Source of the DNA: Methanoregula sp. PtaU1.Bin051
Lineage (GTDB): Archaea; Halobacteriota; Methanomicrobia; Methanomicrobiales; Methanospirillaceae
Direction of reading: 5' to 3'
NCBI GenBank assembly: GCA_002067895.1
Contig: MVRE01000006.1
Span: forward strand, 287,849 to 351,848
DNA: 64,000 bases
A model generated the notes under the pieces. It saw only the letters and a program-made list of their open reading frames with translations, searched no databases and had not been told where the DNA came from. Position 1 is the stretch's first letter, and each line of letters starts with the position of its first letter. Shown here in pieces: positions 40,861-49,260 of the stretch. Both the position numbers and the translations under genes were made by a program.

Positions 40861-42549
40861 ATGGCTGTGATCGCGGTTCTTCTGGTGGATGATCATTCCG
40901 ACCTGATGGGTGCTGCCCGGTCGGTGCTGGAAAAATCCGGCGAGATCCGGATCGATGTCTCCCATTCCGCCAAGCAGGCCCTTGAACGGATCCGGAACCG
41001 GGCCTATGACGTGATCGTCTGCTACGAACAGGTCCCGGATGTCAATGGTGTGGAGTTCGTTGCCGACATGACCGGGATCGATTTTATCCGTTACCTTAAG
41101 GGGCAGGGGAATACGACTCCGGTCATCCTGCTGGCACGGCGTCCTCCAGGAAAGGCGATTATGGAAGAGGTGACCTACGGCAGCGAGGTCGCATTCTCCC
41201 GGGGCGGAGACCAGAAGACCCAGCTTGCCGACCTCGTCCTTTTAATCAAGCAGACAATGCTCCGGAAGAAAGCCGAGAGGGAACTTAAGGCGCAGAACGA
41301 ACAACTGGCATCGATTTTGTCCGCGACACCGCTCGGGATCTTTCAGGTCCATAACAGTACTATAACCTGGGTCAACCGCACCTGTGCGGATATGCTGGGG
41401 TACGAGGAGAGCCAGCTGGTTGGCAGGACTGCCAGATCTCTTGTCAACAGCGAAGAGGAGTACGAGCAGCTCATGAGGGACCTCTCCCTGAAACACACGC
41501 CCGGCGGGCAGGGGGCTGCCGACTGCAGGCTGAAGAAGAATGATGGCGGGACGATAGCGTGCCGGCTCCAGGTCCAGGCAGCCGATCCCTATGATATCGC
41601 CAAAGGCGGGACCTTCGTCGTCACCGATATTACTGAAAAGAAGAAGCTATCCGATGCCCTCAAGCAGAGTGAGGCACGGTACCGCGACGTACTTGCAAAC
41701 ACCCAGAGCATCATCATGCGGATGGACCTGCAGGGTACAATCACGTTCTTCAATACCTATGCCCTCTCGTTCTTTGACTACACCGAGGAAGAGGTGATCG
41801 GCAAAAACGTTGTCGGTACGATCGTCGCGGAAAAGGGCAGGGCCGGCCACGACCTCTCCACGATGGCAAATGATCTCGGGTTCAATGCCGAGGGATATGC
41901 TATCAATGTCAGCGAGAATATCCGGCGGAACGGCGACCGGGTCTGGATTGCGTGGATCAACAAGGCGATCCGGAACGAACAGGGGCACATTGTCGAAGTG
42001 CTCTGTATCGGACACGACATCACTGACCGACGCAGGGGGAGCGGCGAGATCCGGATCAGCACCGACACATGGAAGGACCAGGTCGTATCGGATACTGATA
42101 TCCGGGAGGACGTGTTCGACACGGTTTTCCATATCTGCACCGAGATCTCGATCGAGGGGAGGGAAGGAAAGGCAGTGGGCACCACGTTCCTTATCGGGGA
42201 TGCAAAAAACGTCCTTGACAAGTCCCGCCAGATCATGCTGAATGCCTTCGAAGGTCACAAGCCTGAGTTGCGCATGGTCACAAATCCCGACCTTAAGGAG
42301 AACATCAAGGAGTTCGCACAGCTCGACGGGGCGTTCGTCATTACCGGTGACGGGTTTATCGAGGCATCGGGACGGTATATCACGGTCGATACGAGCTGTG
42401 TGACGCTTCCCAAGGGGATGGGTACCCGGCACAACTCGGTCGCCGCGATAACATCCGTGACCGATTCGGTGGGGATCGTGGTCTCGCAGAGCGGCGGCGG
42501 GATTACGATCTTCAAGAACGGGCAGATCCTCAAGAAGATATCACTTTGA
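40861..42549 (+). CDS. Pseudo-receiver / PAS / PAS / diadenylate cyclase fusion
   Basis: A 562-residue protein. Domains: response-regulator receiver (about 1-125), PAS (146-260), PAS (265-385) and a C-terminal DisA_N diadenylate cyclase domain (about 395-562). The cyclase has the DGA motif (AQLDGAFVITGDGFIEASGRYI) and GMGTRHNSVAAITSVTD, where DisA has RHR. The receiver keeps Asp10-Asp11 but has Tyr55 where the phosphoacceptor Asp should be, Ala92 for Thr/Ser and Arg114 for the conserved Lys, so it cannot be phosphorylated in the normal way. Expected activity is PAS-controlled synthesis of c-di-AMP. No sensor kinase is adjacent. The start is ATG 40861 (GGGGGATGG); a TATA-like AGTATTTATC lies at about 40802. 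Confidence 0.87.
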   Translation: MAVIAVLLVDDHSDLMGAARSVLEKSGEIRIDVSHSAKQALERIRNRAYDVIVCYEQVPDVNGVEFVADMTGIDFIRYLKGQGNTTPVILLARRPPGKAIMEEVTYGSEVAFSRGGDQKTQLADLVLLIKQTMLRKKAERELKAQNEQLASILSATPLGIFQVHNSTITWVNRTCADMLGYEESQLVGRTARSLVNSEEEYEQLMRDLSLKHTPGGQGAADCRLKKNDGGTIACRLQVQAADPYDIAKGGTFVVTDITEKKKLSDALKQSEARYRDVLANTQSIIMRMDLQGTITFFNTYALSFFDYTEEEVIGKNVVGTIVAEKGRAGHDLSTMANDLGFNAEGYAINVSENIRRNGDRVWIAWINKAIRNEQGHIVEVLCIGHDITDRRRGSGEIRISTDTWKDQVVSDTDIREDVFDTVFHICTEISIEGREGKAVGTTFLIGDAKNVLDKSRQIMLNAFEGHKPELRMVTNPDLKENIKEFAQLDGAFVITGDGFIEASGRYITVDTSCVTLPKGMGTRHNSVAAITSVTDSVGIVVSQSGGGITIFKNGQILKKISL

Positions 42550-42630
42550 TCCTGCGGGATTCCCGGTGATCATCCGTTAACAGAACCCGCAATTATCCGG
42601 TCAAAAAAGTCTTTGGGATCATTTTTCCCC

Positions 42631-44706
42631 TTATTTCCCGGATGTGCCGAAGCACTCGTGGATATCCGGCCCGCACCGGTGGCGACAGATGGCGCCGACT
42701 GCCCGAAACGCGTCCTCCAGCTCAGGGAAGTTCGGGATTGATGCGTCGCGCAGGATCCGCATCGGGGTCTTCATGGAATCCCCCCCGATCAGGCACCCGA
42801 CGATCATCTTGCGTGTGTTCTTGGAGAACCGGACCAGTTCGTTTGCGACCCGGATCGGGTCGGAGATCGCGGAGGGAACGGCGATGACAAACGCGATGTC
42901 CCAGAGGTTCTGGTTCCGGATCATCACGTCGAAAGTCCGGGCGTACCGGTCCGGGCCGGAGTCGCCAACCATGTCAATCGGGTTTGCCCGGCTCCAGTTT
43001 GCCGGCATGACCGCGTCCAGCTCTGCAAGCAGTGCCGGTGAAAACTCGATGAGGTCAATGCAGTACCGTTCCGCGTAGTCTGACGAGAGGACAGCAAACC
43101 CGCCGGCATTGCTGATCACAACCGCCCGGATCCCTTTCGGGTAATTCTCGGACGCAAGCAGTTCAGCGGTCTGGAATGCGTCCCGGATCGAGTCGACAGC
43201 TATTACCCCTGCCTGCCGGAACGCGGCCATGTATACCTCATGGCTGCCGGCCAGCGAACCGGTGTGGGTGGCTGCCGCCTTCTGCCCTTTTGCCGATGAG
43301 CCGGCCTTTACCGCAACGACCGGTTTTTTTACAGTCACCTCCCGCATGATATCGAGAAATCTCCTGCCGTCAAGGATCTGTTCTATATAGAGGATGATCG
43401 CCCTTGTCGACGGATCCGAGCCTGCGTACCGGGCGAAGTCCTCGATTGTCATGTCGGCCTGGTTGCCGACACTTATGACGGAGGAGAAACCAATCCCCTC
43501 GGGCAGGCTCCAGTCGACAATCGTGGTGATGATCGCGCCACTCTGCGAGATGAACGCGATCGTGCCCGTGCGTGCCGAGACTGGGTCGAACGTTGTGTTG
43601 ATGCCCTTTTCCGGTATCATCAGCCCGAGACAGTTCGGCCCCATGATCCGCGTACCGGTCTGCCTTGCAATGGCGACCAGTTCCTCTTCCATTTTCCTGC
43701 CCTCATCTCCGGCTTCCCTGAATCCGGAAGAAAGGATAATGACAAGCGGGATCTTCCTTTCCCCCGCTTCCGCAACGATCCGGGCTACTGACCTTGCCGG
43801 AACCGCAATCACCGCAGCATCGACGCTTTCCGGAAGCGCTGCCAGGGAAGGGTAGGCCTTCCGCCCGAGTATCATCCCATGTTTCGGGTTGACCGGGTAG
43901 AGGTTTCCGGGAAAGCCGAGCAGGTTGCGGACGACTGCATAGCCGACCTTGCCGGGATCCGGGGAGGCCCCTACGACGGCGATCGAGCGGATGGCGAGGA
44001 GTTTCTCATCCATCTCCGTCCTCTCCCGACGGCGGGCAGGTTTTCGGGTATCCCCGACATAGAACCGCGCATCGACAGCGCAACAACCCTTCCCGTAGAC
44101 GATGAGGGGGTTGATGTCGAACTCGGTGACCGTAACTTCTTCAACAAACATGCGGGCTGCCGCGGCCACGATCCGTACGACCTCCTCCTCGTCCCGGGCG
44201 GGCTCGTTCCGGAACCCCCGGATGAGGGGGTATCCCCGGAGTTCATGGATCATATACCGGATCTCATCTGTATCGGCCGGAAGGACCCGCGTCCCCACAT
44301 CCCGGAGGAGCTCGACGAGCGTCCCGCCCAGCCCTACAGTTATTACCTTCCCGAACGCGGGATCCGTCCTGCCCCCGATGATCAGCTCGAGCCCTTTTCC
44401 CATCTGCTGTTCGACGATCACACCGTCGACTGTTGCTGCCGGGCTGTGGTTCTTTGCAGCTGTCATGATTGCGGCAAAGGCTTTCCTTGCCCCGGTTTTA
44501 TCAGTTATGGAGAGGACAACGCCGCCTGCATCGCTCTTGTGAACAATCTGGGCAGAGATGACCTTCATGACGACAGGATACCCAATTGTATCTGCGGCCG
44601 CTTCCGCTTCCTCCATGGTGCGGGCGATCGCGTACTTCGGCACGGGGATGCCGTACTTCGTCATCAGACGGTACCCTTCTGCTTCCGATGCCAGCCTGTC
44701 TGCCAT
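42631..44706 (-). CDS. acd: ADP-forming acetate/acyl-CoA ligase, fused subunits
   Basis: Interconverts acyl-CoA, ADP and phosphate with acid, CoA and ATP. The 691-residue protein has the ATP-grasp (beta) part first (about 1-225, MKVISAQIVHKSDAGGVVL, VTEFDINPLIV) and the CoA-binding/ligase (alpha) part after it (about 240-691, SIAVVGASPDPGKVGYAV, GPNCLGLMIP, ISQSGAI). The phosphohistidine site is in KAAATHTGSLAGSH. The fused beta-alpha order occurs in several archaea. Substrate could be acetate or an aryl acid. The start ATG 44706 has a GAGGGG ribosome-binding site. Confidence 0.9.
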   Translation of the reverse strand: MADRLASEAEGYRLMTKYGIPVPKYAIARTMEEAEAAADTIGYPVVMKVISAQIVHKSDAGGVVLSITDKTGARKAFAAIMTAAKNHSPAATVDGVIVEQQMGKGLELIIGGRTDPAFGKVITVGLGGTLVELLRDVGTRVLPADTDEIRYMIHELRGYPLIRGFRNEPARDEEEVVRIVAAAARMFVEEVTVTEFDINPLIVYGKGCCAVDARFYVGDTRKPARRRERTEMDEKLLAIRSIAVVGASPDPGKVGYAVVRNLLGFPGNLYPVNPKHGMILGRKAYPSLAALPESVDAAVIAVPARSVARIVAEAGERKIPLVIILSSGFREAGDEGRKMEEELVAIARQTGTRIMGPNCLGLMIPEKGINTTFDPVSARTGTIAFISQSGAIITTIVDWSLPEGIGFSSVISVGNQADMTIEDFARYAGSDPSTRAIILYIEQILDGRRFLDIMREVTVKKPVVAVKAGSSAKGQKAAATHTGSLAGSHEVYMAAFRQAGVIAVDSIRDAFQTAELLASENYPKGIRAVVISNAGGFAVLSSDYAERYCIDLIEFSPALLAELDAVMPANWSRANPIDMVGDSGPDRYARTFDVMIRNQNLWDIAFVIAVPSAISDPIRVANELVRFSKNTRKMIVGCLIGGDSMKTPMRILRDASIPNFPELEDAFRAVGAICRHRCGPDIHECFGTSGK

Positions 44707-44779
44707 GTGACCCCTCGAAACGTATGAATATGTTGTATTGGTTCGTGGTTAAAAAACGATCCGGGAGTGAAGACGGGAA

Positions 44780-45892
44780 TCAATCCTGTAAAAAAGGCCG
44801 GTTCTCGTACAGGCAGGATGACAGTTCCAGGAGCAAAGAGTTGAGGGGGGAGCCGGCCTCCAGCCGTTTCCGGATCAGTTCTGCAAGTGATCCATGCGTT
44901 ATCCGCTCCCGGATTACCGGGAGATATTGTCGTTCGTCAGCAGTCGCATGGTCCCACGCCGCGGTATAGAGCCGATCCAGTTCCGGCCGGATCGCTGCGG
45001 TACCGTTCCGGACAGCCACTTCAAGGAGAGCAAGAAGGGTCTTGCGGTCATCAGGAAGGTCCAGCCTCCGGCAGCGAAGCAACGCCCGTACGAATGCACA
45101 TACCGCCATGTCGGAACGGATGCATTCCTGCTCGTCGAGTGCCCGGATCTCAAGGCACCTGCGGGAGGACCGGACGATCAGGCCGGCTGAGTTCACCCAT
45201 TCCTCGCAGAGGATTTCCCCCCCGTACTTTTTCAGTTCTGTAAAAATTTCCCCTTCAAGGCGGCGGTAATCGGCAATCCTGTCAATAGCTTTAGGGATTA
45301 TCCCGTTGCAGATCACGGGGATCTTTTCCTGGTTTGCCCGGTAAAACCGGAGCCGGTTGTCGCAGGCCGGTCCCAACGCCCCTTCAACAACCGGAGACGC
45401 AGCGGTCACGGCAACAAGGTAGGGAAGGAGGGCCCGGATGCGGTTGTACTGGGTTACGAGGTCCTTTTCCGAGGCATAGCTGAGGTTGATCTGGAGCGCC
45501 TGGACGTTCAGCCAGCCATGCTGCCGGATGTTGAAGATGCGGTCGTAGGTCTCGTAGTATTCCTTTTCCCCGTGGTCCCAGAGCGAGGTCTGGTCGAGGG
45601 TGAGCGTCGGGTGCATCCCGAGGCCGAGGAGGGTATAGCGTTCATGGAAGATATGGTGGAACTTGGCGATACCCTGCACGAGCTGCCGTTCGAGCCCCGC
45701 GACGGTATCCGACGGGGTCTTCGGGACGAACTCCAGCACGGTCTTCTGGAGTTCCTTTCCTATGTTTACATCCCCAAACAGGATCTCACCGGCATAGGAC
45801 CCGCAGATGGATCGGATGATCTCGTCTGAAACCGGGAGAGGCGTGAAGTTCCGGCTGTTGATCGAGAACTCGTGTTCAGTGCCGATCGTCAT
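44780..45892 (-). CDS. GCS2-family carboxylate-amine ligase
   Basis: A 370-residue glutamate-cysteine-ligase-like protein of the GCS2/YbdK type, which joins an amine to a side-chain carboxylate with ATP. Seen are GTEHEFSIN at the N-terminus, FGDVNIGKELQKTVLEFVP, MHPTLTLDQ, HGWLNVQALQINLSY (nucleotide/metal residues) and SSRRCLEIRALDEQEC. It overlaps the 3' end of the YkgJ-like gene by 17 bases and is last in the four-gene ligase operon. The substrate is unknown; a glutamyl compound is the default guess. Confidence 0.82.
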   Translation of the reverse strand: MTIGTEHEFSINSRNFTPLPVSDEIIRSICGSYAGEILFGDVNIGKELQKTVLEFVPKTPSDTVAGLERQLVQGIAKFHHIFHERYTLLGLGMHPTLTLDQTSLWDHGEKEYYETYDRIFNIRQHGWLNVQALQINLSYASEKDLVTQYNRIRALLPYLVAVTAASPVVEGALGPACDNRLRFYRANQEKIPVICNGIIPKAIDRIADYRRLEGEIFTELKKYGGEILCEEWVNSAGLIVRSSRRCLEIRALDEQECIRSDMAVCAFVRALLRCRRLDLPDDRKTLLALLEVAVRNGTAAIRPELDRLYTAAWDHATADERQYLPVIRERITHGSLAELIRKRLEAGSPLNSLLLELSSCLYENRPFLQD

Positions 45893-46385
45893 GGGATCCG
45901 TGCCCGTACCGGGGAATCAGTGCGACAAGCTCGGTTTCCGGCTCCTCGATCCTGCAGATCGTCGCAAGTTCATCATCAGTAAGGTTCTGCACGAGCCGGG
46001 CGATGTTGTGAACCGCCACTTCGTACTGACGGGCATAGGCCTCCGGCTCCTCTTTCAGGAGCCGTACGATCGGGCAGAGGCTCTCGAATTTCAGGTAAAT
46101 CTCGATCATATCTCCTTTCAGGTCGAACGTAAATGGCCCTGCCCGGCAGGTCTCCGGCTTGATTGAGTGGATGCTGCATTTCCCATCCTTTGACAGGACG
46201 CATTCGCCATTATTCTTAACTTGCAGGCGACGGTAACCGCGGTACTCGAATGAATCCGGGGAAATCCCGGCAGCAACAAGACGCTCATAGCAAGACCGGG
46301 AGATCGGGGGTTGTGCAAAGTCGCAGCAGCGTCCTCCGCAGCGCGTGCAGATTTCCTCGGCGTCTTTAAGCCAGTCTGTATTCAT
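45876..46385 (-). CDS. YkgJ-family cysteine-cluster protein
   Basis: A 169-residue protein with the YkgJ pattern: C13-x2-C16-x3-CC(20,21), CVLSKDGKCSIHSIKPETCRAGPF and a later cysteine (SLCPIVR). The family is thought to bind zinc or iron and is often encoded with modification enzymes. Here it sits between the ATP-grasp and GCS2 ligases, overlapping the latter, so it may be a metalloenzyme acting on the same product. The exact role is unknown. Confidence 0.83.
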   Translation of the reverse strand: MNTDWLKDAEEICTRCGGRCCDFAQPPISRSCYERLVAAGISPDSFEYRGYRRLQVKNNGECVLSKDGKCSIHSIKPETCRAGPFTFDLKGDMIEIYLKFESLCPIVRLLKEEPEAYARQYEVAVHNIARLVQNLTDDELATICRIEEPETELVALIPRYGHGSHDDRH

Positions 46386-46391
46386 GCAGGA

Positions 46392-47264
46392 TCACTTCGT
46401 AAAAAGGTGGTTGATGATCTTCCGGTACACATCGGGATAGCACTGGTCTTCCCCGCTCTCGAGCGAGGGATTGTCGTTGACCTCTATGACGCAGGCATCC
46501 CCGTTGTTGTTCTTGATATCGACACCGTACAGGCCGTGCCCGATTGCATTCGCGGCTTTGATCCCCAGCCGGACCACGTGCGGGGGAACCTCGGCACGTG
46601 GGATGCTATCTACACCGCAATAGACGATATGACCATTGACAGAGGCCTGTATCTTGAAGGTCACGGTGGGGATCGTGTACTTGCAGGCATAAAGGAACTG
46701 CCCGTCCAGCACCCCGATCCGCCAGTCGTACCGGCTCTCGACAAACTGCTGGACGATGATCCAGTCCGACAACCGGATAAACCGCCGGGCGACCCTGAAG
46801 AACTCGGCGACGCTCTGCACCCTCTCCACCCTCAGGGAGAACGATGTCGAGGGTTCCTTGAGCACGAGAGGAGATCCCATCCGGTCGAAGAGGGTGGCGA
46901 CATGTTCGACGGTCAGGTCATTCTTTGAGAGGAACGCGGTCTTTGGAAGTGCTATCCCCTTCCGGAGCAGCCGGGAGTACATATTCACCTTGTCGCCACA
47001 GACCTGGATTGACATGGGATCGTCGATGACCGGTATGCCGTTGAACTGCGCCATCTTTGCCGCAACATACGTTACGTTCATCGGGTCCGTCCGTGCCCGG
47101 ATGAAGAGTGCATCAGTCTTCCTGATCTTCTGGATATCGACCGGGAAGATGAAGTCGACGGCATGTCCCATCTCTTCCGCAGTATCCCGGCACCGGATCA
47201 GGGCGGTGAGCTGTTCGGCGTTCGCAAGCGTCCTGCGATCGACAAAGATACCGAGTCGGCTCAT
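46392..47264 (-). CDS. RimK-like ATP-grasp ligase
   Basis: A 290-residue ATP-grasp enzyme of the RimK group, which forms amide bonds through acyl-phosphates. It has DALFIRARTDPMNVTYVAAK, IPVIDDPMSIQVCGDKV near residues 78-93, VLKEPSTSFSLRV (ATP lysine) and VIEVNDNPSLESG with E261 and N263 for Mg-ATP. The N-terminal stretch resembles the segment that follows an RLAN domain in fused RLAN-ATP-grasp proteins; here that domain is a separate upstream gene overlapping by four bases. No start-site ambiguity; ATG 47264. Confidence 0.85.
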   Translation of the reverse strand: MSRLGIFVDRRTLANAEQLTALIRCRDTAEEMGHAVDFIFPVDIQKIRKTDALFIRARTDPMNVTYVAAKMAQFNGIPVIDDPMSIQVCGDKVNMYSRLLRKGIALPKTAFLSKNDLTVEHVATLFDRMGSPLVLKEPSTSFSLRVERVQSVAEFFRVARRFIRLSDWIIVQQFVESRYDWRIGVLDGQFLYACKYTIPTVTFKIQASVNGHIVYCGVDSIPRAEVPPHVVRLGIKAANAIGHGLYGVDIKNNNGDACVIEVNDNPSLESGEDQCYPDVYRKIINHLFTK

Positions 47265-48073
47265 GGGGACTCCTGCGGGGCGAGGTTTGCGGAGAGCAGC
47301 CCCCGCTCTTCTTCCGTAAGCTCGGAGTACCGGACCGGGGAAAGGGAGGAGAGGGCATAGGAATCGCCGGTCCTGACAAAGACCATCCGCATCAGGGGGA
47401 TGCTGAAGATCTTATAGAGGGCTTCTGCATACGATGCAACCCTGCTGCATGCACCGACTGCGGTTCCGAACACTGCCGTGCAGGAACAGATCTCCGAATT
47501 TTCAGGGAATTTCTGGAAACAAAACGGGTACTTGCCGTTGTTGGTAATGTGACGGATGGTCTCTTTTGCGGATTCATTGTCCGTAACGATTTCGTACTCC
47601 GCATTGCTGGCAAAATAGTTCAGCCCGTAGAGTACAGCCGGCAGCGGGACGTATGCCTGCGAGATGCCCCATTCGCACACCGGGATCCCTGCCGCCTTTG
47701 CCTGTTCGAGGCAGATGGGGATGACGTACGCGTCCAGCACCGCACTGCTGGACGGCCGTACCGGTTTTCCTTCATACTCGAGCGAAAGGATGGCATAGTA
47801 CGGCTCGGTCTTATAGAAATAACTCTCCGCAACGACGTGGTACTCTCCGTTGCGCCTGATGATATACAGCCCGTCCCTTGATAATAACGGGGCATTTCTG
47901 TCCGGTACTTTTACCCCGTTCCTCTTCCGGGGATGAGCGGAGGAGGGTGCAGGAAGATTGTCAGGAATGTCAGTTGTCCCCGCAGGCAGCCGGCCGGTAT
48001 CTCCGGCTGCGGGTGCAGGAAGCCGCGCCCTCCCGGCCTTTTTCGGTGTTTCCTTTAAGAGGTTCTCGTTCAT
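47261..48073 (-). CDS. RLAN-like protein (RimK-like ATP-grasp N-terminal domain), stand-alone
   Basis: A 270-residue protein. Residues 1-60 are Pro/Ala/Arg-rich and probably disordered. The core from about 66 has YHVVAESYFYKTEPYYAILSLEYEGKPVRPSS, which I align with the YRYLSKGYY... core of RLAN domains normally fused in front of RimK-like ATP-grasp enzymes. ATGA overlap with the ATP-grasp gene supports this pairing. The C-terminal half has several cysteines. Identity with RLAN is by motif memory, so moderate. It heads the ligase operon. Confidence 0.6.
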   Translation of the reverse strand: MNENLLKETPKKAGRARLPAPAAGDTGRLPAGTTDIPDNLPAPSSAHPRKRNGVKVPDRNAPLLSRDGLYIIRRNGEYHVVAESYFYKTEPYYAILSLEYEGKPVRPSSSAVLDAYVIPICLEQAKAAGIPVCEWGISQAYVPLPAVLYGLNYFASNAEYEIVTDNESAKETIRHITNNGKYPFCFQKFPENSEICSCTAVFGTAVGACSRVASYAEALYKIFSIPLMRMVFVRTGDSYALSSLSPVRYSELTEEERGLLSANLAPQESP

Positions 48074-48380
48074 CCGGAGATCAGCGTGCTCCCTTTTTGT
48101 GTCCTGTCAGGATCTCTCTCCAAGATGCAAGCGGCTGCGTAGTAATCAAAAAAGAAGGATGCCCGATGAGGGGACTCATCACTGTCATCGTCGGAACTGC
48201 AATCTGTATCCATGAATGAACACTGATCCACACGATTGTGGACTAAAATGTTACAGCTAATATGGATGCGAATCTGTTTAAAGCACTTTTGATGCAGAGC
48301 CCTCAAAACAGTGATTCGCGGCGGATTCGGCATCTTTTCAGGACCCGGCGCGGCATCATGCATCAGGTTCATTACCTTTT
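48074..48380. promoter_or_regulatory. Divergent promoter region between the ligase operon and the HTH-CBS gene
   Basis: 307 bp without a convincing gene. Contains a perfect inverted repeat TCCACA-CGAT-TGTGGA (48227-48242) near the middle, and a TATA-like GTTTAAAGC at about 48277-48285 for the rightward gene. The neighbouring HTH-CBS protein is a natural candidate to bind here; that is inference. Confidence 0.4.
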
Positions 48381-48956
48381 ATGACTAACAGTAATATGCT
48401 TATGCATATACCGACGCCGGATGAACTGCGGCAGCGGCGCGAGTCGCTGGGAATGAGGCAGACCGAGCTTGCAAAAAGGGCAGGCATCAGCCAGTCGATG
48501 GTGGCCCGGATCGAGGCGGGGAGCGTGGATCCCCGTATGAGTACGCTTAACAAGATCATCGCAGTATTAAACAGTGCAGGAGAGAGGAAGATCACAGCAG
48601 GCCGGGTCATGCACAGCCCGGTGATCGCGGTGAACCCTTCCGACCCGATTTCCCGTGCGTTCGAGATCCTCGAAAAGAACAATATCTCCCAGCTGCCGGT
48701 CATCGAGAACGGGATTCCTGTCGGCTGTATCTCCGAGTCGGTGATCGTAAAGGCCATCGAGCAGCAGCGGCTGCACCGGGCGCAGCCGTTCTTTGTCCGG
48801 GACTTCACCGAACCGGGTTTCCCCTCCGTCCCCCCGGATATGGACGTCGAGACCGTAATCAGCATCCTCCAGCAGCACCATGCGGTGCTCGTAGTCGAAG
48901 GCGGGGTGGTTAAGGGCGTGATCACCAAGCACGACCTGATCTCGCTGATCGTCTGA
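48381..48956 (+). CDS. HTH-CBS transcriptional regulator
   Basis: A 191-residue archaeal regulator. An XRE-type helix-turn-helix at about 18-60 (MRQTELAKRAGISQSMVARIEAGSVDPRMSTL) precedes two CBS modules (about 70-190: VMHSPVIAVNPSDPISRAF, ISQLPVIENGIPVGCIS, HAVLVVEGGVVKGVITKHDL). CBS pairs bind adenosine nucleotides or SAM, so it likely senses energy or methyl status. ATG 48402 (MHIPTPDEL) may be the true start, since relatives begin just before PTPxEL. It is divergent from the ligase operon. Confidence 0.88.
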   Translation: MTNSNMLMHIPTPDELRQRRESLGMRQTELAKRAGISQSMVARIEAGSVDPRMSTLNKIIAVLNSAGERKITAGRVMHSPVIAVNPSDPISRAFEILEKNNISQLPVIENGIPVGCISESVIVKAIEQQRLHRAQPFFVRDFTEPGFPSVPPDMDVETVISILQQHHAVLVVEGGVVKGVITKHDLISLIV

Positions 48957-49058
48957 AACCGTCGCAGTTACAGGACCGGTCTCTTCTGAAAAAAAGCGCG
49001 AAATGCCATTAAATTGCCATTTTTCCAGTACCGGATTCTTATTGCCGGTTTTTCACCG

Positions 49059-49074
49059 GAAAATATATATTTTC
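49059..49074 (+). promoter_or_regulatory. Palindromic TATA element of the microprotein gene
   Basis: GAAAATATATATTTTC is a perfect 16-bp palindrome about 47 bases before ATG 49121. It would serve as a TATA box on either strand. Confidence 0.5.
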
Positions 49075-49120
49075 TCAGAGAAACGCTCTACTATCGTGGG
49101 TAAACCACATCGGGTGTTGA

Positions 49121-49219
49121 ATGGCAGAATCTGAAGGCATCAGCGGTATGACTGTTATGGGGATAGGCGTGGTACTGTTTATCGTGATTGTTGGGATCTG
49201 GTACTTGTTCCTCAGATGA
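49121..49219 (+). CDS. 32-residue single-pass membrane microprotein
   Basis: ATG 49121 to TGA 49219 encodes MAESEGISGMTVMGIGVVLF... ending in WYLFLR: a short polar N-terminus and a single hydrophobic helix (about 10-30), with one C-terminal arginine. A strong TATA element lies upstream and a GGGTGTTGA ribosome-binding-like stretch directly before the ATG. The promoter spacing and clean membrane helix support a real gene. Function unknown; such proteins often attach to larger membrane complexes. Confidence 0.65.
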   Translation: MAESEGISGMTVMGIGVVLFIVIVGIWYLFLR

Positions 49220-49260
49220 GGAAGTCCTTTTTCCTGTTTTTTACGCCAGTCTGTTCCAGA

